Source: Caldifarciminota bacterium
GTDB taxonomy: Bacteria; Hydrothermota; Tepidihabitantia; Tepidihabitantales; Tepidihabitantaceae
Direction of reading: 5' to 3'
NCBI GenBank assembly: GCA_026397595.1
Contig: JAPLUO010000130.1
Span: 1-43,501, forward strand
Length of the DNA stretch: 43,501 nt
Part shown: positions 1 through 8,423 of the stretch, piece after piece
Numbering within the stretch: position 1 is the stretch's first letter
Layout of the letters: the number at the start of each line of letters is the position of its first letter
Program-made: the position numbers and the translations under genes
Notes under the pieces: generated by a model
Seen by the model: the letters and a program-made list of their open reading frames with translations, nothing else
Databases searched by the model: none
Told to the model about the DNA's origin: nothing

Positions 1-1578
1 GTCCGCGTCCAGGATGGCCACCAGGCTCACCTCCGGCAGGTCGAGGCCCTCGCGCAAGAGGTTGATGCCCACCAGCACGTCGAACTCACCCAGCCGCAAC
101 TGCCTGAGGATGTCTACCCGCTCAATCGCGCCAATCTCCGAATGCAGGTATCGCACCTTTATGCCCATCTCCGTGAGATACTCAGCCAGGTCTTCAGCCA
201 TCCGCTTGGTCAGAGTCGTAACCAGCACCCGCTCCCGGCGCTTGACACGCTTCCTGACCTCGGCAATCAGGTCGTCAACCTGCCCCTTGGTCGGCCTGAT
301 GCTCATCTTCGGGTCAATGAGCCCGGTGGGCCGGACAATCAGCTCTGCCACCCGGCCCTGGCTCACCGTCGCCTCGTACGGCCCGGGCGTGGCCGACGTG
401 AACACCGCCTGGTGCACCAGCATCCCAAACTCGTCGAACCGCAGCGGCCGGTTGTCCATGCACGACGGCAGCCTGAACCCGTAGTCCACGAGCGTCTGCT
501 TGCGCACCCGGTCGCCGTTGTACATGCCCTGCACCTGCGGTATGGTCGCGTGCGACTCGTCCATCACCATCAGGTAGTCGGCCGGGAAGTAATCGAGCAA
601 CGTGTACGGCCGCTCCCCCGCCTTCTTGCCCAGCAGGTGGCGCGAGTAGTTCTCGATGCCCGGGCAGTAGCCGAACTCCCGCATCATCTCGAGGTCAAAC
701 TTCGTGCGGGTCTTCAGCCGCTGGGCTTCAAGCAGCTTGCCCTGCGCCTCGAACTCAGACACGCGCGTGGCGAGTTCCTGCTCAATCGTCACCTCTGCGC
801 CCGCAATCTGCTGCTCGGTCGTAATGAACTGCTTGGCCGGGTACATCACCATTCGCGGCTTCCGCTCAATCATGTCCCCGGAAACGACATCGAACACGGT
901 CAGCCTTCCAATCTGGCCGCCGTCGAACTCAACCCGCACCCCGTAGTCCCGGTGCGACGGATGGACGTCAACCACGTCGCCCCTGACGCGGAACGTTGAC
1001 CGCTTCAGCTCCACGTCATTCCGCGTGTACTGCAGCTTCACCAGTTCCTCAAGCAGATGCTCCCGGTCCATGTCCTTGCCGATTTCGACTGGCAGTATCG
1101 AATTCCTGAACTCCCAAGGCTCGCCGAGGTTGTAGATACACGATACCGATGCCACGACCACTACGTCCCGCCGTTCCACCAGGGCCGACGTGGCCCGCAG
1201 CCGAAGCCGCTCAATCTCCTCGTTGATTGAGGCGTCCTTCTCGATGTCTAGGTCGTGCTCCGGGACGTACGCCTCGGGCTGGTAGTAATCGTAGTACGAG
1301 ACAAAGTACTCGACCGCGTTCTCCGGGAAGAATCCCTTGAACTCGCCATAGAGCTGCGCGGCCAGAGTCTTGTTATGCGACATGATGATGGTCGGCCGGT
1401 TCAGCCGCTCGATGACATTCGCCATCGCGAACGTCTTTCCCGACCCGGTCACGCCCAGCAAGGTCGCATACTTCTCCCCGCTACCAATGAACTCTAGCAG
1501 CCGCTCAATCGCCTCCGGCTGGTCACCGGATGGCTTGAACGGCGCGACCAACTTGAACCGGTCGGGGTATTCGTTCAC
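1..1578 (-). CDS. uvrB: UvrABC excinuclease subunit B, N-terminal 526 codons
   Basis: UvrB is the damage-verifying helicase-like subunit of nucleotide excision repair; it is loaded by UvrA and recruits UvrC. Visible on the minus strand are the N-terminal [14 protein letters not shown] region, Walker A GVTGSGKT, the [13 protein letters not shown] beta-hairpin that inserts between DNA strands, the Walker B-type DESHATIPQ and the late helicase motif [13 protein letters not shown]. The gene runs off the left edge, so the C-terminal UvrC-binding part is not seen. The start is GTG at 1578; an in-frame TAG at 1588-1590 excludes anything further upstream except that GTG. The TAG lies inside the -10 box, so translation must begin within a few bases of the transcript 5' end. 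Identification is secure. Confidence 0.97.
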   Translation of the reverse strand, partial: MNEYPDRFKLVAPFKPSGDQPEAIERLLEFIGSGEKYATLLGVTGSGKTFAMANVIERLNRPTIIMSHNKTLAAQLYGEFKGFFPENAVEYFVSYYDYYQPEAYVPEHDLDIEKDASINEEIERLRLRATSALVERRDVVVVASVSCIYNLGEPWEFRNSILPVEIGKDMDREHLLEELVKLQYTRNDVELKRSTFRVRGDVVDVHPSHRDYGVRVEFDGGQIGRLTVFDVVSGDMIERKPRMVMYPAKQFITTEQQIAGAEVTIEQELATRVSEFEAQGKLLEAQRLKTRTKFDLEMMREFGYCPGIENYSRHLLGKKAGERPYTLLDYFPADYLMVMDESHATIPQVQGMYNGDRVRKQTLVDYGFRLPSCMDNRPLRFDEFGMLVHQAVFTSATPGPYEATVSQGRVAELIVRPTGLIDPKMSIRPTKGQVDDLIAEVRKRVKRRERVLVTTLTKRMAEDLAEYLTEMGIKVRYLHSEIGAIERVDILRQLRLGEFDVLVGINLLREGLDLPEVSLVAILDAD

Positions 1579-1584
1579 CGCCTG

Positions 1585-1612
1585 ATTCTAGGACTGCAAC
1601 GCCACGGGTCAA
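1585..1612 (-). promoter_or_regulatory. uvrB promoter, leaderless type
   Basis: Read on the minus strand: TTGACC (1607-1612), 16-base spacer, TAGAAT (1585-1590), then 6 bases to the GTG start. No Shine-Dalgarno sequence fits. A near copy of this segment drives the gene starting at 4119. Confidence 0.75.
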
Positions 1613-1629
1613 GCAGTCCGCATCCCACG

Positions 1630-4119
1630 TTATCTGATGCCGACCGCTTTGATGATTGTCGTCCGATTGCCGACAAGACGGCAAGTGTACACGCCGGCCG
1701 TTGCCGCACCGGTCTGCCAGCGGCACGCGCGGTCCGAGCTCGCGCTCGTCGCGAACACTGTCCTGCCTGCCGCGTCGAAGATCGTCAGACGCGTCCCGGC
1801 TGGGACGCCGGCAAACACAACCTCTGCGCCCTGCCTGAACACGCGCCCGCTGACCTGACCCGGCTTGAGCCTCTGAGCTTCGCTGCCGATGCCGGTCGCG
1901 GTCGAGCCGAGCCTGATTCCTGCACCGAAGCTCGTGACCCACAGTCCACTCGTGTCGTATGGGTCATGGAAGACCCGCTCCGGGTGCCGGAACGAGTAGC
2001 TGCTCACGAGGTCGAATGTGGGGCTGGGCGAACGCAGGTTCGCACTGTACCACAGCCCGTTTACCTCAGTGGTCAGGTACATCTCATTGGTGTCTCGCGG
2101 GCTCACGGTGCAGGAACCGACACGGTCGAGGTCGTTGACGCGGGTCCAGTTCTGCCCGCGATTGGTCGTGCGGTACAGGCCGCCGAGCCCGTTAGGCGGC
2201 CCGCCCCAACCGCTGAACACGCAGCCGTACCACGTGTTCTGCTGGCTGTCGTGCGGGTCAACCACAACGTCCATGGTCCAATAGTCCATGCCTGCGTCCG
2301 ACCGGTCCTGCCACGTCAGGCCCGAGTCCGCGCTTGCGAACACGCCGGAACTGGCGGTGAAGTGCCCGGTCGAATCGATGCGTCCCGAGAACGAGACAAG
2401 CACGGTGCCATCGTTGAGCACGCGGATGTTGTACGGGTGTCCCTGGGTGCGCGGCGGCGCGGTGAGTAGAGTCCAGTTGGATGAAGCCCCGTTCTGCAGG
2501 TCGTTTGTCATCCAGATTCCGCCCTGCCCGCTATTGTGGTTGACGACTGCGGCATACATCCGGTGCGGCCGGTTCGGGTCGAGCTCAATCCAGACTACCG
2601 GCTTCGCGAAGTTGTGGAGAGTATTCCAGCTCGCGCCCCGGTCGGTCGAGAACTTGACGTTACCGTTGCCACCGTCAATCTTCGCGTCCCTGAGATAGGT
2701 GCTCTGGTACAGGTCGTGGACCGACGAAATGGCCGCGTAAAGCACGTGGGTCTGCGGATGCTCGACCAGCCGGCATACCGAGTTCAGAGTCAGGTTTGGA
2801 ATGACGGCCCACGTTGTCCCGGCGTCGGTGCTGTGGATGCCGTTGATGTCCGCGAACCCGACGAAGATGCTGTCACGATTCAGCCAGAGCACGTCCCAGC
2901 ACGAAGTGTTCTCAAGGCCCACGCCTTCATAGAACCGGCCGGGCGTGATGTTGCTGCCTTTTGGGTTCTGGGTCGCCGCAGTCACGTAGCACTGACGCCA
3001 GTTCTGCCCGCCGTCGGCCGAGAGGTGCACGAACCCGTAGTCGCTGAACGCGACCAGGCTCGGATTGTTGGACGCCACGCCGAGGCCCATCGCGCACTCG
3101 GCATAACCCCAGCCCCGGTCTCCGCCGGCTCCGCACCAACCGGTGTAGATGTTCTGGTTGCCCGCCGCAAGAAATGTCTGCACCCAGGTGTCGCCGGCAG
3201 TGGTCGTCTTGAACACCGTGGGCGCGCCGCCAGACCCGCTGCCCGCGACGTATGCCGTACTGGTGTCACTATTCGCCATCGCGACGAAAAATGGATAGTC
3301 GTTGCCAATCTGGATGCCCTTCTCCTTGATGGTCCAACTCGGCTGGCCCACGTCCATCGCATAGATGCCGGTCGCAATGCTCCGGTAGTCGCTGCCGAAG
3401 ATTCCAACGTAGATGCTCCCGGTATCGGCCGCCACTCCTAAGAACCTGGTCTTCCCGCCCTGTTTCGCCCCACAGAACGAGAGCATGGCCTGACCCGCGG
3501 GCAGGCCGGCGTACGGCTGCATGCTGAAGGTGCTGCCGCCGTCGGTCGAAACCAGCAGCCCGGCGTTGGTGCCAAGGTAAATGTTCGGCAGGTCCCAAAA
3601 CGCGCCCGCGACGTACGCGCCGCCTAGCATCGGGCTCGTGTACTTCAGGACGAAGCTGTTCCCGCCGTTGGACGAATAGTAGAGGTGCGTATAGTCAACC
3701 ACGAGCAGGTTGGTCGTGTTTTTCGGGTCAACCGCCATCTCCCAGCACGAACCATAGGTGGGGTCACCGGGCAAGGCCAACCACGAATTGCCCCCGTCTG
3801 CAGTCTTGACCGGTGTCATGCCGTCATTGGTATAGTCAACGCTGTACCGCACCTGTAGGTCAGAGGTGAACTGGACCCCGACGTGATTCCCGCCCTGAAT
3901 CACGTCGAAGTGTTCAATGTTCCAGGTGCGGCCGGTGTCGTACGAATGGAACAGCTCGCTCATGTCGCAGCCCGCGTACATTTCCGCGGGGTTGAACGGG
4001 TTGAACACGGGATTGTACAGCGCGCCACCGCCGCCGATTCCGCGTGACTCCCACGACTGCGGCGGCGCGCCCGCAGTGACAGAACAGGACAGCACTAATG
4101 CCGAACATAGAATTCTCAT
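1630..4119 (-). CDS. Secreted BNR/Asp-box beta-propeller protein with C-terminal sorting-type domain
   Basis: 829-residue exported protein. It has a signal peptide of about 19 residues (ILCSALVLSCSVTAGA), then many Asp-box-like motifs (STDGGSTF, SADGGQNW, STDAGTTW, STDRGASW, TTNRGQNW), as in sialidase/GH74/VPS10-type propellers. The N-terminal GIGGGG...VFNPFNP...MYAGCDMSELF resembles the start of GH74-type two-propeller proteins, but I cannot show catalytic acids, so hydrolase activity is not claimed. The last ~65 residues (LTIFDAAGRTVF...AGVYTCRLVG) look like the Por/type IX secretion sorting domain. I chose ATG 4119, which has AAGGAG five bases upstream, over the GTG at 4125. Unlike uvrB, which shares its promoter sequence, it has a leader of roughly 60 bases. 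Confidence 0.85.
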   Translation of the reverse strand: MRILCSALVLSCSVTAGAPPQSWESRGIGGGGALYNPVFNPFNPAEMYAGCDMSELFHSYDTGRTWNIEHFDVIQGGNHVGVQFTSDLQVRYSVDYTNDGMTPVKTADGGNSWLALPGDPTYGSCWEMAVDPKNTTNLLVVDYTHLYYSSNGGNSFVLKYTSPMLGGAYVAGAFWDLPNIYLGTNAGLLVSTDGGSTFSMQPYAGLPAGQAMLSFCGAKQGGKTRFLGVAADTGSIYVGIFGSDYRSIATGIYAMDVGQPSWTIKEKGIQIGNDYPFFVAMANSDTSTAYVAGSGSGGAPTVFKTTTAGDTWVQTFLAAGNQNIYTGWCGAGGDRGWGYAECAMGLGVASNNPSLVAFSDYGFVHLSADGGQNWRQCYVTAATQNPKGSNITPGRFYEGVGLENTSCWDVLWLNRDSIFVGFADINGIHSTDAGTTWAVIPNLTLNSVCRLVEHPQTHVLYAAISSVHDLYQSTYLRDAKIDGGNGNVKFSTDRGASWNTLHNFAKPVVWIELDPNRPHRMYAAVVNHNSGQGGIWMTNDLQNGASSNWTLLTAPPRTQGHPYNIRVLNDGTVLVSFSGRIDSTGHFTASSGVFASADSGLTWQDRSDAGMDYWTMDVVVDPHDSQQNTWYGCVFSGWGGPPNGLGGLYRTTNRGQNWTRVNDLDRVGSCTVSPRDTNEMYLTTEVNGLWYSANLRSPSPTFDLVSSYSFRHPERVFHDPYDTSGLWVTSFGAGIRLGSTATGIGSEAQRLKPGQVSGRVFRQGAEVVFAGVPAGTRLTIFDAAGRTVFATSASSDRACRWQTGAATAGVYTCRLVGNRTTIIKAVGIR

Positions 4120-4187
4120 TCGCACTCCTTGGCTCCAGTGAATGATACGACCGGCTTGAGCCTATCAGAAGGCTCACTCACCGCCTG

Positions 4188-4215
4188 ATTCTAGGACTGC
4201 GGCGCCGCCGGTCAA
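4188..4215 (-). promoter_or_regulatory. Promoter of the BNR-propeller gene
   Basis: Minus strand: TTGACC (4210-4215), 16-base spacer, TAGAAT (4188-4193). The -10 box with flanks, the spacer start and the -35 box match the uvrB promoter almost base for base. Confidence 0.7.
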
Positions 4216-4222
4216 GCAGTCC

Positions 4223-4546
4223 ATGACGGGCGCCGCAAGTCTCTCCGCGACTCAAACCGCAAGTGCCTCTGCGAACCGGCCCGCGAACGCCCCGGCAAAT
4301 AGCACTCCGAGCCACGGTCAGCACCGAGATGGAAACCACGGGCCGGTTCGTGCTCCGAGACAACCGGGCTCTCCACCCGAGAATGCAGGTCCGAATCGCG
4401 GGCCAGACCCGCCCGGCTCTCGCCTTGGCATTCGGCCCGACAGTCGCACTACCGGTCGCCTTCCGAGCCACCCCGTGAACCGTTCCGGGAACGGTTCCCA
4501 CCGTAACTCTCGGAATGTCGATTCTAGTGACATTCATGACTCCTAA
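4223..4546. repeat. Degenerate 12-bp tandem array in the spacer
   Basis: The spacer can be laid out in about 23 units of 12 bases of the loose form CGnnnnCCGnnn, for example CGGCCCGCGAAC, CACGGGCCGGTT, CGCCTTCCGAGC. Open frames exist on both strands but read as tetrapeptide-periodic low-complexity protein with no recognisable domain, so I treat this as DNA repeat rather than gene. It is the most degenerate of the four 12-bp arrays in the window. Confidence 0.5.
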
Positions 4547-4630
4547 CGCATTCTCTTTCGGCCACTTAAGCTAATTTATGTACAGACTTTCTCACGATTC
4601 GGGCTGCTGCGATGGTGAACACCTTGGATT

Positions 4631-4653
4631 GCGGGAGCGATGCTCCCGCTTTT
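4631..4653 (+). terminator. Hairpin followed by T-run
   Basis: GCGGGAGC (4631-4638), loop GAT, GCTCCCGC (4642-4649), then TTTT. A perfect 8-bp stem. It has the form of an intrinsic terminator, but no plus-strand gene lies directly upstream, so its transcript is unclear. The remaining spacer from 4654 to 4761 shows nothing further. Confidence 0.45.
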
Positions 4654-4761
4654 CCCAAATCCGGGCTACAGGCCGGGAGCCGCGGGCTATCGGCTATCCA
4701 CCGAATCCCCAGTTCTGGACCTGGCCCTCGTTCGAACCGTGGGCCTCGGCCTGATGCGCCC

Positions 4762-4795
4762 CTGAATGCTGACTACTGAACGCTGTATGCTCCCG
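4762..4795. repeat. Heptad array, core CTGA
   Basis: Units CTGAATG CTGACTA, then CTGAACG CTGTATG. Period is exactly 7: constant CTGA plus three variable bases. A sister array with the same core lies at 32956-32990. Confidence 0.7.
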
Positions 4796-4817
4796 TCCTA
4801 CTCTCCTCGCGCCCGCG

Positions 4818-4845
4818 TTGACTTCCGGCCGGGCGTGTCTATGCT
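4818..4845 (+). promoter_or_regulatory. Leaderless-type promoter of the MFS gene
   Basis: TTGACT (4818-4823), 16-base spacer, TATGCT (4840-4845), then 6 bases to ATG 4852. Confidence 0.7.
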
Positions 4846-4851
4846 GGCTCC

Positions 4852-6090
4852 ATGACAAACGCTGAAGCGCCGGTCGCGGAACCGCAGCCGTTTCGAGTTT
4901 ACGGCTACCGCTGGGTTGTCCTGCTGAGCTTCATGTTCATCGCCGGGATGACCCAATTGCTCTGGATAACCTTTGCCCCGATTACCGGCGCGGCAGCGCA
5001 GTTCTACCACACGTCGGACCTTGTCATCGGCCTGTTGTCCATGAGCTTCATGGCCATCTACGTTGTGCTGGTGATTCCTTCGGCGTGGATGATAGACACG
5101 CTCGGGTTCCGCACCGCGGTCGGTATCGGCGCGGTACTGACCGCATTCTTCGCGCTCACGCGCGGCCTGTTCGCCGCGAGCTTCCCGCTCATGTTTGCCT
5201 CCCAGATGGGCATCGCCCTCGGCCAGCCGCTCGTGGTCGGCGCGGTCACCAAGCTGGCCGCGGCGTGGTTTCCCACCAAGGAACGCGCCACCGCCGTGGG
5301 CCTGGGCACGCTTGCCATCTATCTCGGCATCCTCGTCGCCATGCTCATTACGCCCGCGTTCTTGGTCAAGTACGACATGCCGACCATGCTCCTCATCTAC
5401 GGAATTGTCGCAGTCGCAGCCGCGCTCGGGTTCATTGTCTTTGCCAGGGCCAAGCCCCCGACCCCGCCCTGCCCGGCCGGCCAGGACGAACGGGTGCTGA
5501 TGTTCGACGGCCTGAAGCAGATGCTCCGCCAGCGCGACTTCCTGCTCCTGCTCGCGGTCTTCTTCATCGGCCTCGGCATGTTCAACGGAGTCTCGACATG
5601 GATTGAGAACATCGTGCGACCGCGCGGGTTCTCGATATCCCAGGCCGGGCTGCTCGGCGGCCTGATGCTCATCGGCGGCATCATCGGCGCCGTAATCATG
5701 CCCATCCTCTCGGACAAGGCCCGTCGCCGCAAGCCGTACATTATTCTCTCGCTCTGCGGCCTCATTCCCGGGCTTGCCGGTATGGCCTTTGCGACCAGCT
5801 ACTGGCTGCTGCTGGTCTCCGGATTCGTGTTCGGGTTCTTCCTGCTCAGCTCCGGACCGATCGGGTTCCAGTTTGGGGCCGAACTTACCCACCCGGCGCC
5901 GGAAGGCACGTCCAACAGCCTCCTGATAGTGATGGGCCAGATTTCGGGCATCGTCTTCATCTTCGGCATGGACGCGCTCAAGTCCCCTGCGACCGGCGCG
6001 ATGACCGGCTCCCTGCTTGCGCTGCTCGTCCTGACCGTACTCAGCATCATCCTCAGCGCCCTCATCAGAGAGCGACCCATCAGTTGCTAG
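4852..6090 (+). CDS. Major facilitator superfamily transporter
   Basis: 412-residue integral membrane protein with about twelve hydrophobic segments in two halves separated by a hydrophilic loop around residues 200-225 (FARAKPPTPPCPAGQDER). After TM2 comes SAWMIDTLGFRTAVGIG, an MFS motif-A-like D..G.R turn, and the second half has the equivalent SDKARRRKPYII. The architecture resembles the FLVCR-like/oxalate-formate group of MFS carriers, but the substrate cannot be read from sequence. It has its own promoter with only 6 bases between the -10 box and ATG and no Shine-Dalgarno sequence. It stands alone. Confidence 0.88.
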   Translation: MTNAEAPVAEPQPFRVYGYRWVVLLSFMFIAGMTQLLWITFAPITGAAAQFYHTSDLVIGLLSMSFMAIYVVLVIPSAWMIDTLGFRTAVGIGAVLTAFFALTRGLFAASFPLMFASQMGIALGQPLVVGAVTKLAAAWFPTKERATAVGLGTLAIYLGILVAMLITPAFLVKYDMPTMLLIYGIVAVAAALGFIVFARAKPPTPPCPAGQDERVLMFDGLKQMLRQRDFLLLLAVFFIGLGMFNGVSTWIENIVRPRGFSISQAGLLGGLMLIGGIIGAVIMPILSDKARRRKPYIILSLCGLIPGLAGMAFATSYWLLLVSGFVFGFFLLSSGPIGFQFGAELTHPAPEGTSNSLLIVMGQISGIVFIFGMDALKSPATGAMTGSLLALLVLTVLSIILSALIRERPISC

Positions 6091-6115
6091 CCCGCCGGAC
6101 GCTGTGCCCGTGCGT

Positions 6116-6144
6116 TTGACACCCGCCCGCCGATATCATACAAT
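6116..6144 (+). promoter_or_regulatory. Leaderless-type promoter of the small membrane-protein gene
   Basis: TTGACA (6116-6121), 17-base spacer, TACAAT (6139-6144), 6 bases to ATG 6151. Among the strongest matches to consensus in the window. Confidence 0.8.
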
Positions 6145-6150
6145 CCCGCA

Positions 6151-6759
6151 ATGAGCAGCTACCTGAAAGTCATGGTGCTGTTGGCAGTCGTGGCTGCCAC
6201 GATTGTCGACGGCCAGACGTACGAGACGCCGCGACGCGAGCCGAACTTCGGTATCTACGCGGCTGAGGCAGGTGGTGCGGTTGCCGGCGCCCTTGTGGGA
6301 GCGTGCTTCGGCGTGGCCATCGGCATAGGGTCAGGCGGGAATAACACGAACCGGATGCTTGCGATTGGCGGCCTTTTCGGCATCCCAGCCGTCCTCGCCG
6401 GCTGGGCGGGCGGGACTTGCGTCGCGGGTAACGCCTTCCAGCAGCACGGTCGATTCCTACCCACCCTGGGTTGGACGGCTGGCACGGCAACCTTAGGCGT
6501 GGTCCTGCTGGATGCCGGGACGTGGGTAGACGTTACCAGCAGGATCGGCCCCGGCGGCGGCGCTGCGGTCAGCGACCTTGGCCTCGCGGTGCTGGCCGCC
6601 ATGCCTATCATCACAGTGTACGGCTACAACCTCAGTCGGCCTCGAGATTCGTACGGAAGCAGGTTCGTGCCGGGGTCGGTCGGTCTGGCGTCGGTGCGGC
6701 AAATAGACGGAACCAAACGCCCATCTGTCAACATCCGGTTCCTCTCCGTCAGATTCTGA
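6151..6759 (+). CDS. Exported or membrane protein of unknown function
   Basis: 202 residues. An N-terminal signal peptide (VMVLLAVVAATIVDGQ) is followed by glycine- and alanine-rich hydrophobic stretches around residues 38-60, 70-90, 108-122 and 140-156, separated by short polar turns. No family is recognised. The N-terminal GGAVAGALVGACFGVAIG segment is glycine-zipper-like, as in several small outer-membrane or lipoprotein-like proteins. The strong leaderless-type promoter directly upstream supports it being a real single-gene unit. Confidence 0.75.
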   Translation: MSSYLKVMVLLAVVAATIVDGQTYETPRREPNFGIYAAEAGGAVAGALVGACFGVAIGIGSGGNNTNRMLAIGGLFGIPAVLAGWAGGTCVAGNAFQQHGRFLPTLGWTAGTATLGVVLLDAGTWVDVTSRIGPGGGAAVSDLGLAVLAAMPIITVYGYNLSRPRDSYGSRFVPGSVGLASVRQIDGTKRPSVNIRFLSVRF

Positions 6760-6855
6760 CGCGACGGAATCCCGGCGCCGCTGCTTGACCCAAGCTCGAA
6801 TCAGCCCCATCGCTCATACTCATCGTGGCTGCTCGGTCCGCGTGGCGAGTCAGTG

Positions 6856-7632
6856 CTAGGGCTCTGCGCCACTCACGCCGCCGAGGCGTCGTACCGTCCG
6901 TTTGACGGTATCCACGCAGTGGCCGGTATCGCGCAGGATTCTCCTGCCTGAGAAGCGGAGTATGTGCCAACCCGCGGTCGTGAGCGTGTTGTCGCGCTCG
7001 CGGTCTTGGTCGGCCTTGTCCCGGCCCGAGTGGTAGGTATCGCCGTCGCACTCGATGTCGAGGTTGTTGTCACGGCAGAACACGGCCATGTCGAGCATGT
7101 AGCCTGAACCCTCTTCGCGCACAAAGTACTGCCGCTCGGCAGGCAGGCCGGCGTCCTGAAGCGTGAAGTAGAGCTTCTCCTCAATCGGGCTGACCTTGAA
7201 CAGGTCATTGATTTCCCGCGCGTGCAGCAGGCGCTCAAGACTGGTAGGAATGAACACAATCCTGCGCCAGCGATGACTCGGAATCGGATGCGGCAGCCGC
7301 TGCAACTCACCAAGCTCGACCTTGTAGTACTCGGCCCCGGCACGCGCGTGCGCCGGTTCGTCCGGCAGCAGCTCGCGCCGCGTCGCCTTGCTGATACCGC
7401 GCACTCGCGCGTACCACTTCACCGCCCACTTCTCCTTGCCGAACAACCTTGTCTGGTAGAAAGCAAGATACTGAATGCTCTCGAACCCTTCCGGCGCGTT
7501 GCGCACCGGAATTCGGTACCAGTGTTCGGACCGCACGAGTTCCCAGTCCTTCATCCGCGTAACGATGCCGACCAGCGCCGGCGTCTCCGGGCCGAACACT
7601 CTCACCCGCCACACTGGACTGCTGCCGCTCAC
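6856..7632 (-). CDS. DUF559 (restriction-endonuclease-like fold) protein
   Basis: 258 residues. The C-terminal third carries the DUF559 pattern related to Vsr-type nucleases: SPIEEKLYFTLQDAG, YMLDMAVFCRDNNLDIECDGDTYH and TTAGWHILRFSGRRI. The D...E-x-D-G-D core is the expected metal-binding site of the PD-(D/E)XK fold. The N-terminal ~130 residues (MSGSSPVWRVRVF..., HRWRRIVFIPTSLERLL) match nothing I recognise and may bind a target. The start is GTG at 7632, 5 bases after a -10 box. Its in vivo role is unknown; such genes often accompany mobile or defence DNA. Confidence 0.82.
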   Translation of the reverse strand: MSGSSPVWRVRVFGPETPALVGIVTRMKDWELVRSEHWYRIPVRNAPEGFESIQYLAFYQTRLFGKEKWAVKWYARVRGISKATRRELLPDEPAHARAGAEYYKVELGELQRLPHPIPSHRWRRIVFIPTSLERLLHAREINDLFKVSPIEEKLYFTLQDAGLPAERQYFVREEGSGYMLDMAVFCRDNNLDIECDGDTYHSGRDKADQDRERDNTLTTAGWHILRFSGRRILRDTGHCVDTVKRTVRRLGGVSGAEP

Positions 7633-7637
7633 TCTCT

Positions 7638-7665
7638 ATTGTAGGTCACAGACATTCGGACGCAA
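7638..7665 (-). promoter_or_regulatory. Leaderless-type promoter of the DUF559 gene
   Basis: Minus strand: TTGCGT (7660-7665), 16-base spacer, TACAAT (7638-7643), 5 bases to GTG 7632. Confidence 0.6.
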
Positions 7666-8059
7666 GTCCGCTCCTGAATCCCGGAAACCGGAATAGAACC
7701 GCCAAGGACGCGCCCTGGAGCGTGAGTGCCCAACTCACAAGTGCAAGTATCCAGAGGCGGGTTTGGCGGTTCTGCCTTCTGGTCTCTGATTTCTGAATTC
7801 TGGTCTGTCTGAATCCGCCTACGAGCGGTTGGGTGCCCTGCTCGGCCGGTCGAGGCCACTGCAGCTTCTCGGACATGACCGTCGGTTCGAGCGAGATGGG
7901 CTCGGCCACGCGGTCCTTCAGATGACGTCAGAGCGGGCTGTCCTTGATTACCTCTCGCGTCCTGTGCGCCCGCTCTTACCAAGACAGGCCCTCATCCTCT
8001 CGGTCAATCTCCTCACGGCGACGCCGCATGAAAGCGACGACGTCAAAGTCCTTACTCAT
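7646..8059 (-). pseudogene. Antitoxin-like gene with two in-frame stops
   Basis: From ATG 8059 the minus strand reads SKDFDVVAFMRRRREEID then REDEGLSW, a TAA (7976-7978), then ERAHRTREVIKDSPL, a TGA (7928-7930), RHLKDRVAEP and an open tail to 7646. The text continues in one frame across both stops and resembles short antitoxin-type proteins with an FDxVxFMRxRREEI start and a later W-E-E. The simplest reading is two nonsense mutations (GAA or GAG to TAA, TGG to TGA). The tail runs into the heptad array at 7761-7820. The start overlaps the stop of the small frame upstream, as in a co-translated pair. Family assignment is tentative. Confidence 0.5.
7761..7820. repeat. Heptad array, core CAGA (minus strand)
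   Basis: On the minus strand CAGAATT CAGAAAT, then CAGAGAC CAGAAGG and CAGAACC. Constant CAGA plus three variable bases, period 7. A diverged relative lies at 8135-8174 beside the same flank (GGCGGATTCAGAC). Confidence 0.75.
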
Positions 8060-8135
8060 AGTCGAGCACCTCAGGAAGCTTCAGCGCGTACTCGGTTGAT
8101 GGTAGATGGAAAGCCCGGCTCAGGCGAGTCCGCAT
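8052..8135 (-). CDS. Short frame upstream of the antitoxin-like pseudogene, probably a gene remnant
   Basis: 27 codons from ATG 8135: MRTRLSRAFHLPSTEYALK, then LPEVLDYE and TAA. The stop overlaps the ATG at 8057-8059 of the next frame, a typical operon junction. The sequence looks like the C-terminal part of a larger protein whose N-terminus was replaced or displaced by the heptad array at 8135-8174. It may never be translated alone. Function unknown. Confidence 0.3.
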   Translation of the reverse strand: MRTRLSRAFHLPSTEYALKLPEVLDYE

Positions 8136-8257
8136 CCCCCGGTCTCCGATTTCCGGTCCGTCTGAATCCGCCTCCCGGCGTCTACCTGTCCTCGATTGAT
8201 GGCTTCGACTGGCGAAAGACACCACCCCGACCGCAATTCTCCATCCTCGTTACTCAT
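8120..8257 (-). CDS. Small ORF behind a dyad operator, possibly truncated
   Basis: 45 codons from ATG 8257: MSNEDGELRSGWCLSPVEA, then INRGQVDAGRR, then repeat-derived sequence. The first ~30 residues look like ordinary protein. The rest is encoded by the heptad array (ACCGGAA ATCGGAG ACCGGGG on the minus strand) and ends at TGA 8120. I suspect one ancestral gene covering 8257-8052 was split by the array. No family is recognised. Confidence 0.35.
   Translation of the reverse strand: MSNEDGELRSGWCLSPVEAINRGQVDAGRRIQTDRKSETGGCGLA
8135..8174. repeat. Heptad array related to 7761-7820
   Basis: On the minus strand CAGACGG ACCGGAA, then ATCGGAG ACCGGGG: period 7 with a drifting CGGA/CAGA core, entered by GGCGGATTCAGAC exactly like the array 350 bases away. 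Confidence 0.6.
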
Positions 8258-8261
8258 ATCT

Positions 8262-8285
8262 ACATTTCTAAAAATATAGAAATGT
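8262..8285. promoter_or_regulatory. AT-rich perfect dyad, candidate operator
   Basis: Arms ACATTTCTA (8262-8270) and TAGAAATGT (8277-8285) flank AAAATA. The dyad sits 5 bases upstream of ATG 8257 and is strikingly AT-rich against this GC-rich background. It could be an autoregulatory operator of the decayed small-gene locus. Confidence 0.5.
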
Positions 8286-8386
8286 GAGACTGAGGAGTGA
8301 GCAACGGTGGAGTGTTGAACTGAGCGCAGCATGTTGAACCGAGGTCGGGATGAGCATCCTGTAGCCGGCCACACAGCACCCCCGAC

Positions 8387-8415
8387 TTGCCGAGGAAGGC
8401 CGCTTCAACTATGAT
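8387..8415 (+). promoter_or_regulatory. Promoter of the ABC exporter operon
   Basis: TTGCCG (8387-8392), 17-base spacer, TATGAT (8410-8415). ATG codons follow at 8418 and 8424; the second is 8 bases downstream and best fits the leaderless pattern. Between 8286 and 8386 I see nothing else. Confidence 0.5.
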
Positions 8416-8423
8416 TCATGTCG

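Noticed and set aside
4223-4546. Possible small secreted or basic protein in the spacer
   Set aside because: The frames on both strands are low-complexity with period 4 residues and lack a credible start; kept as repeat with moderate confidence.
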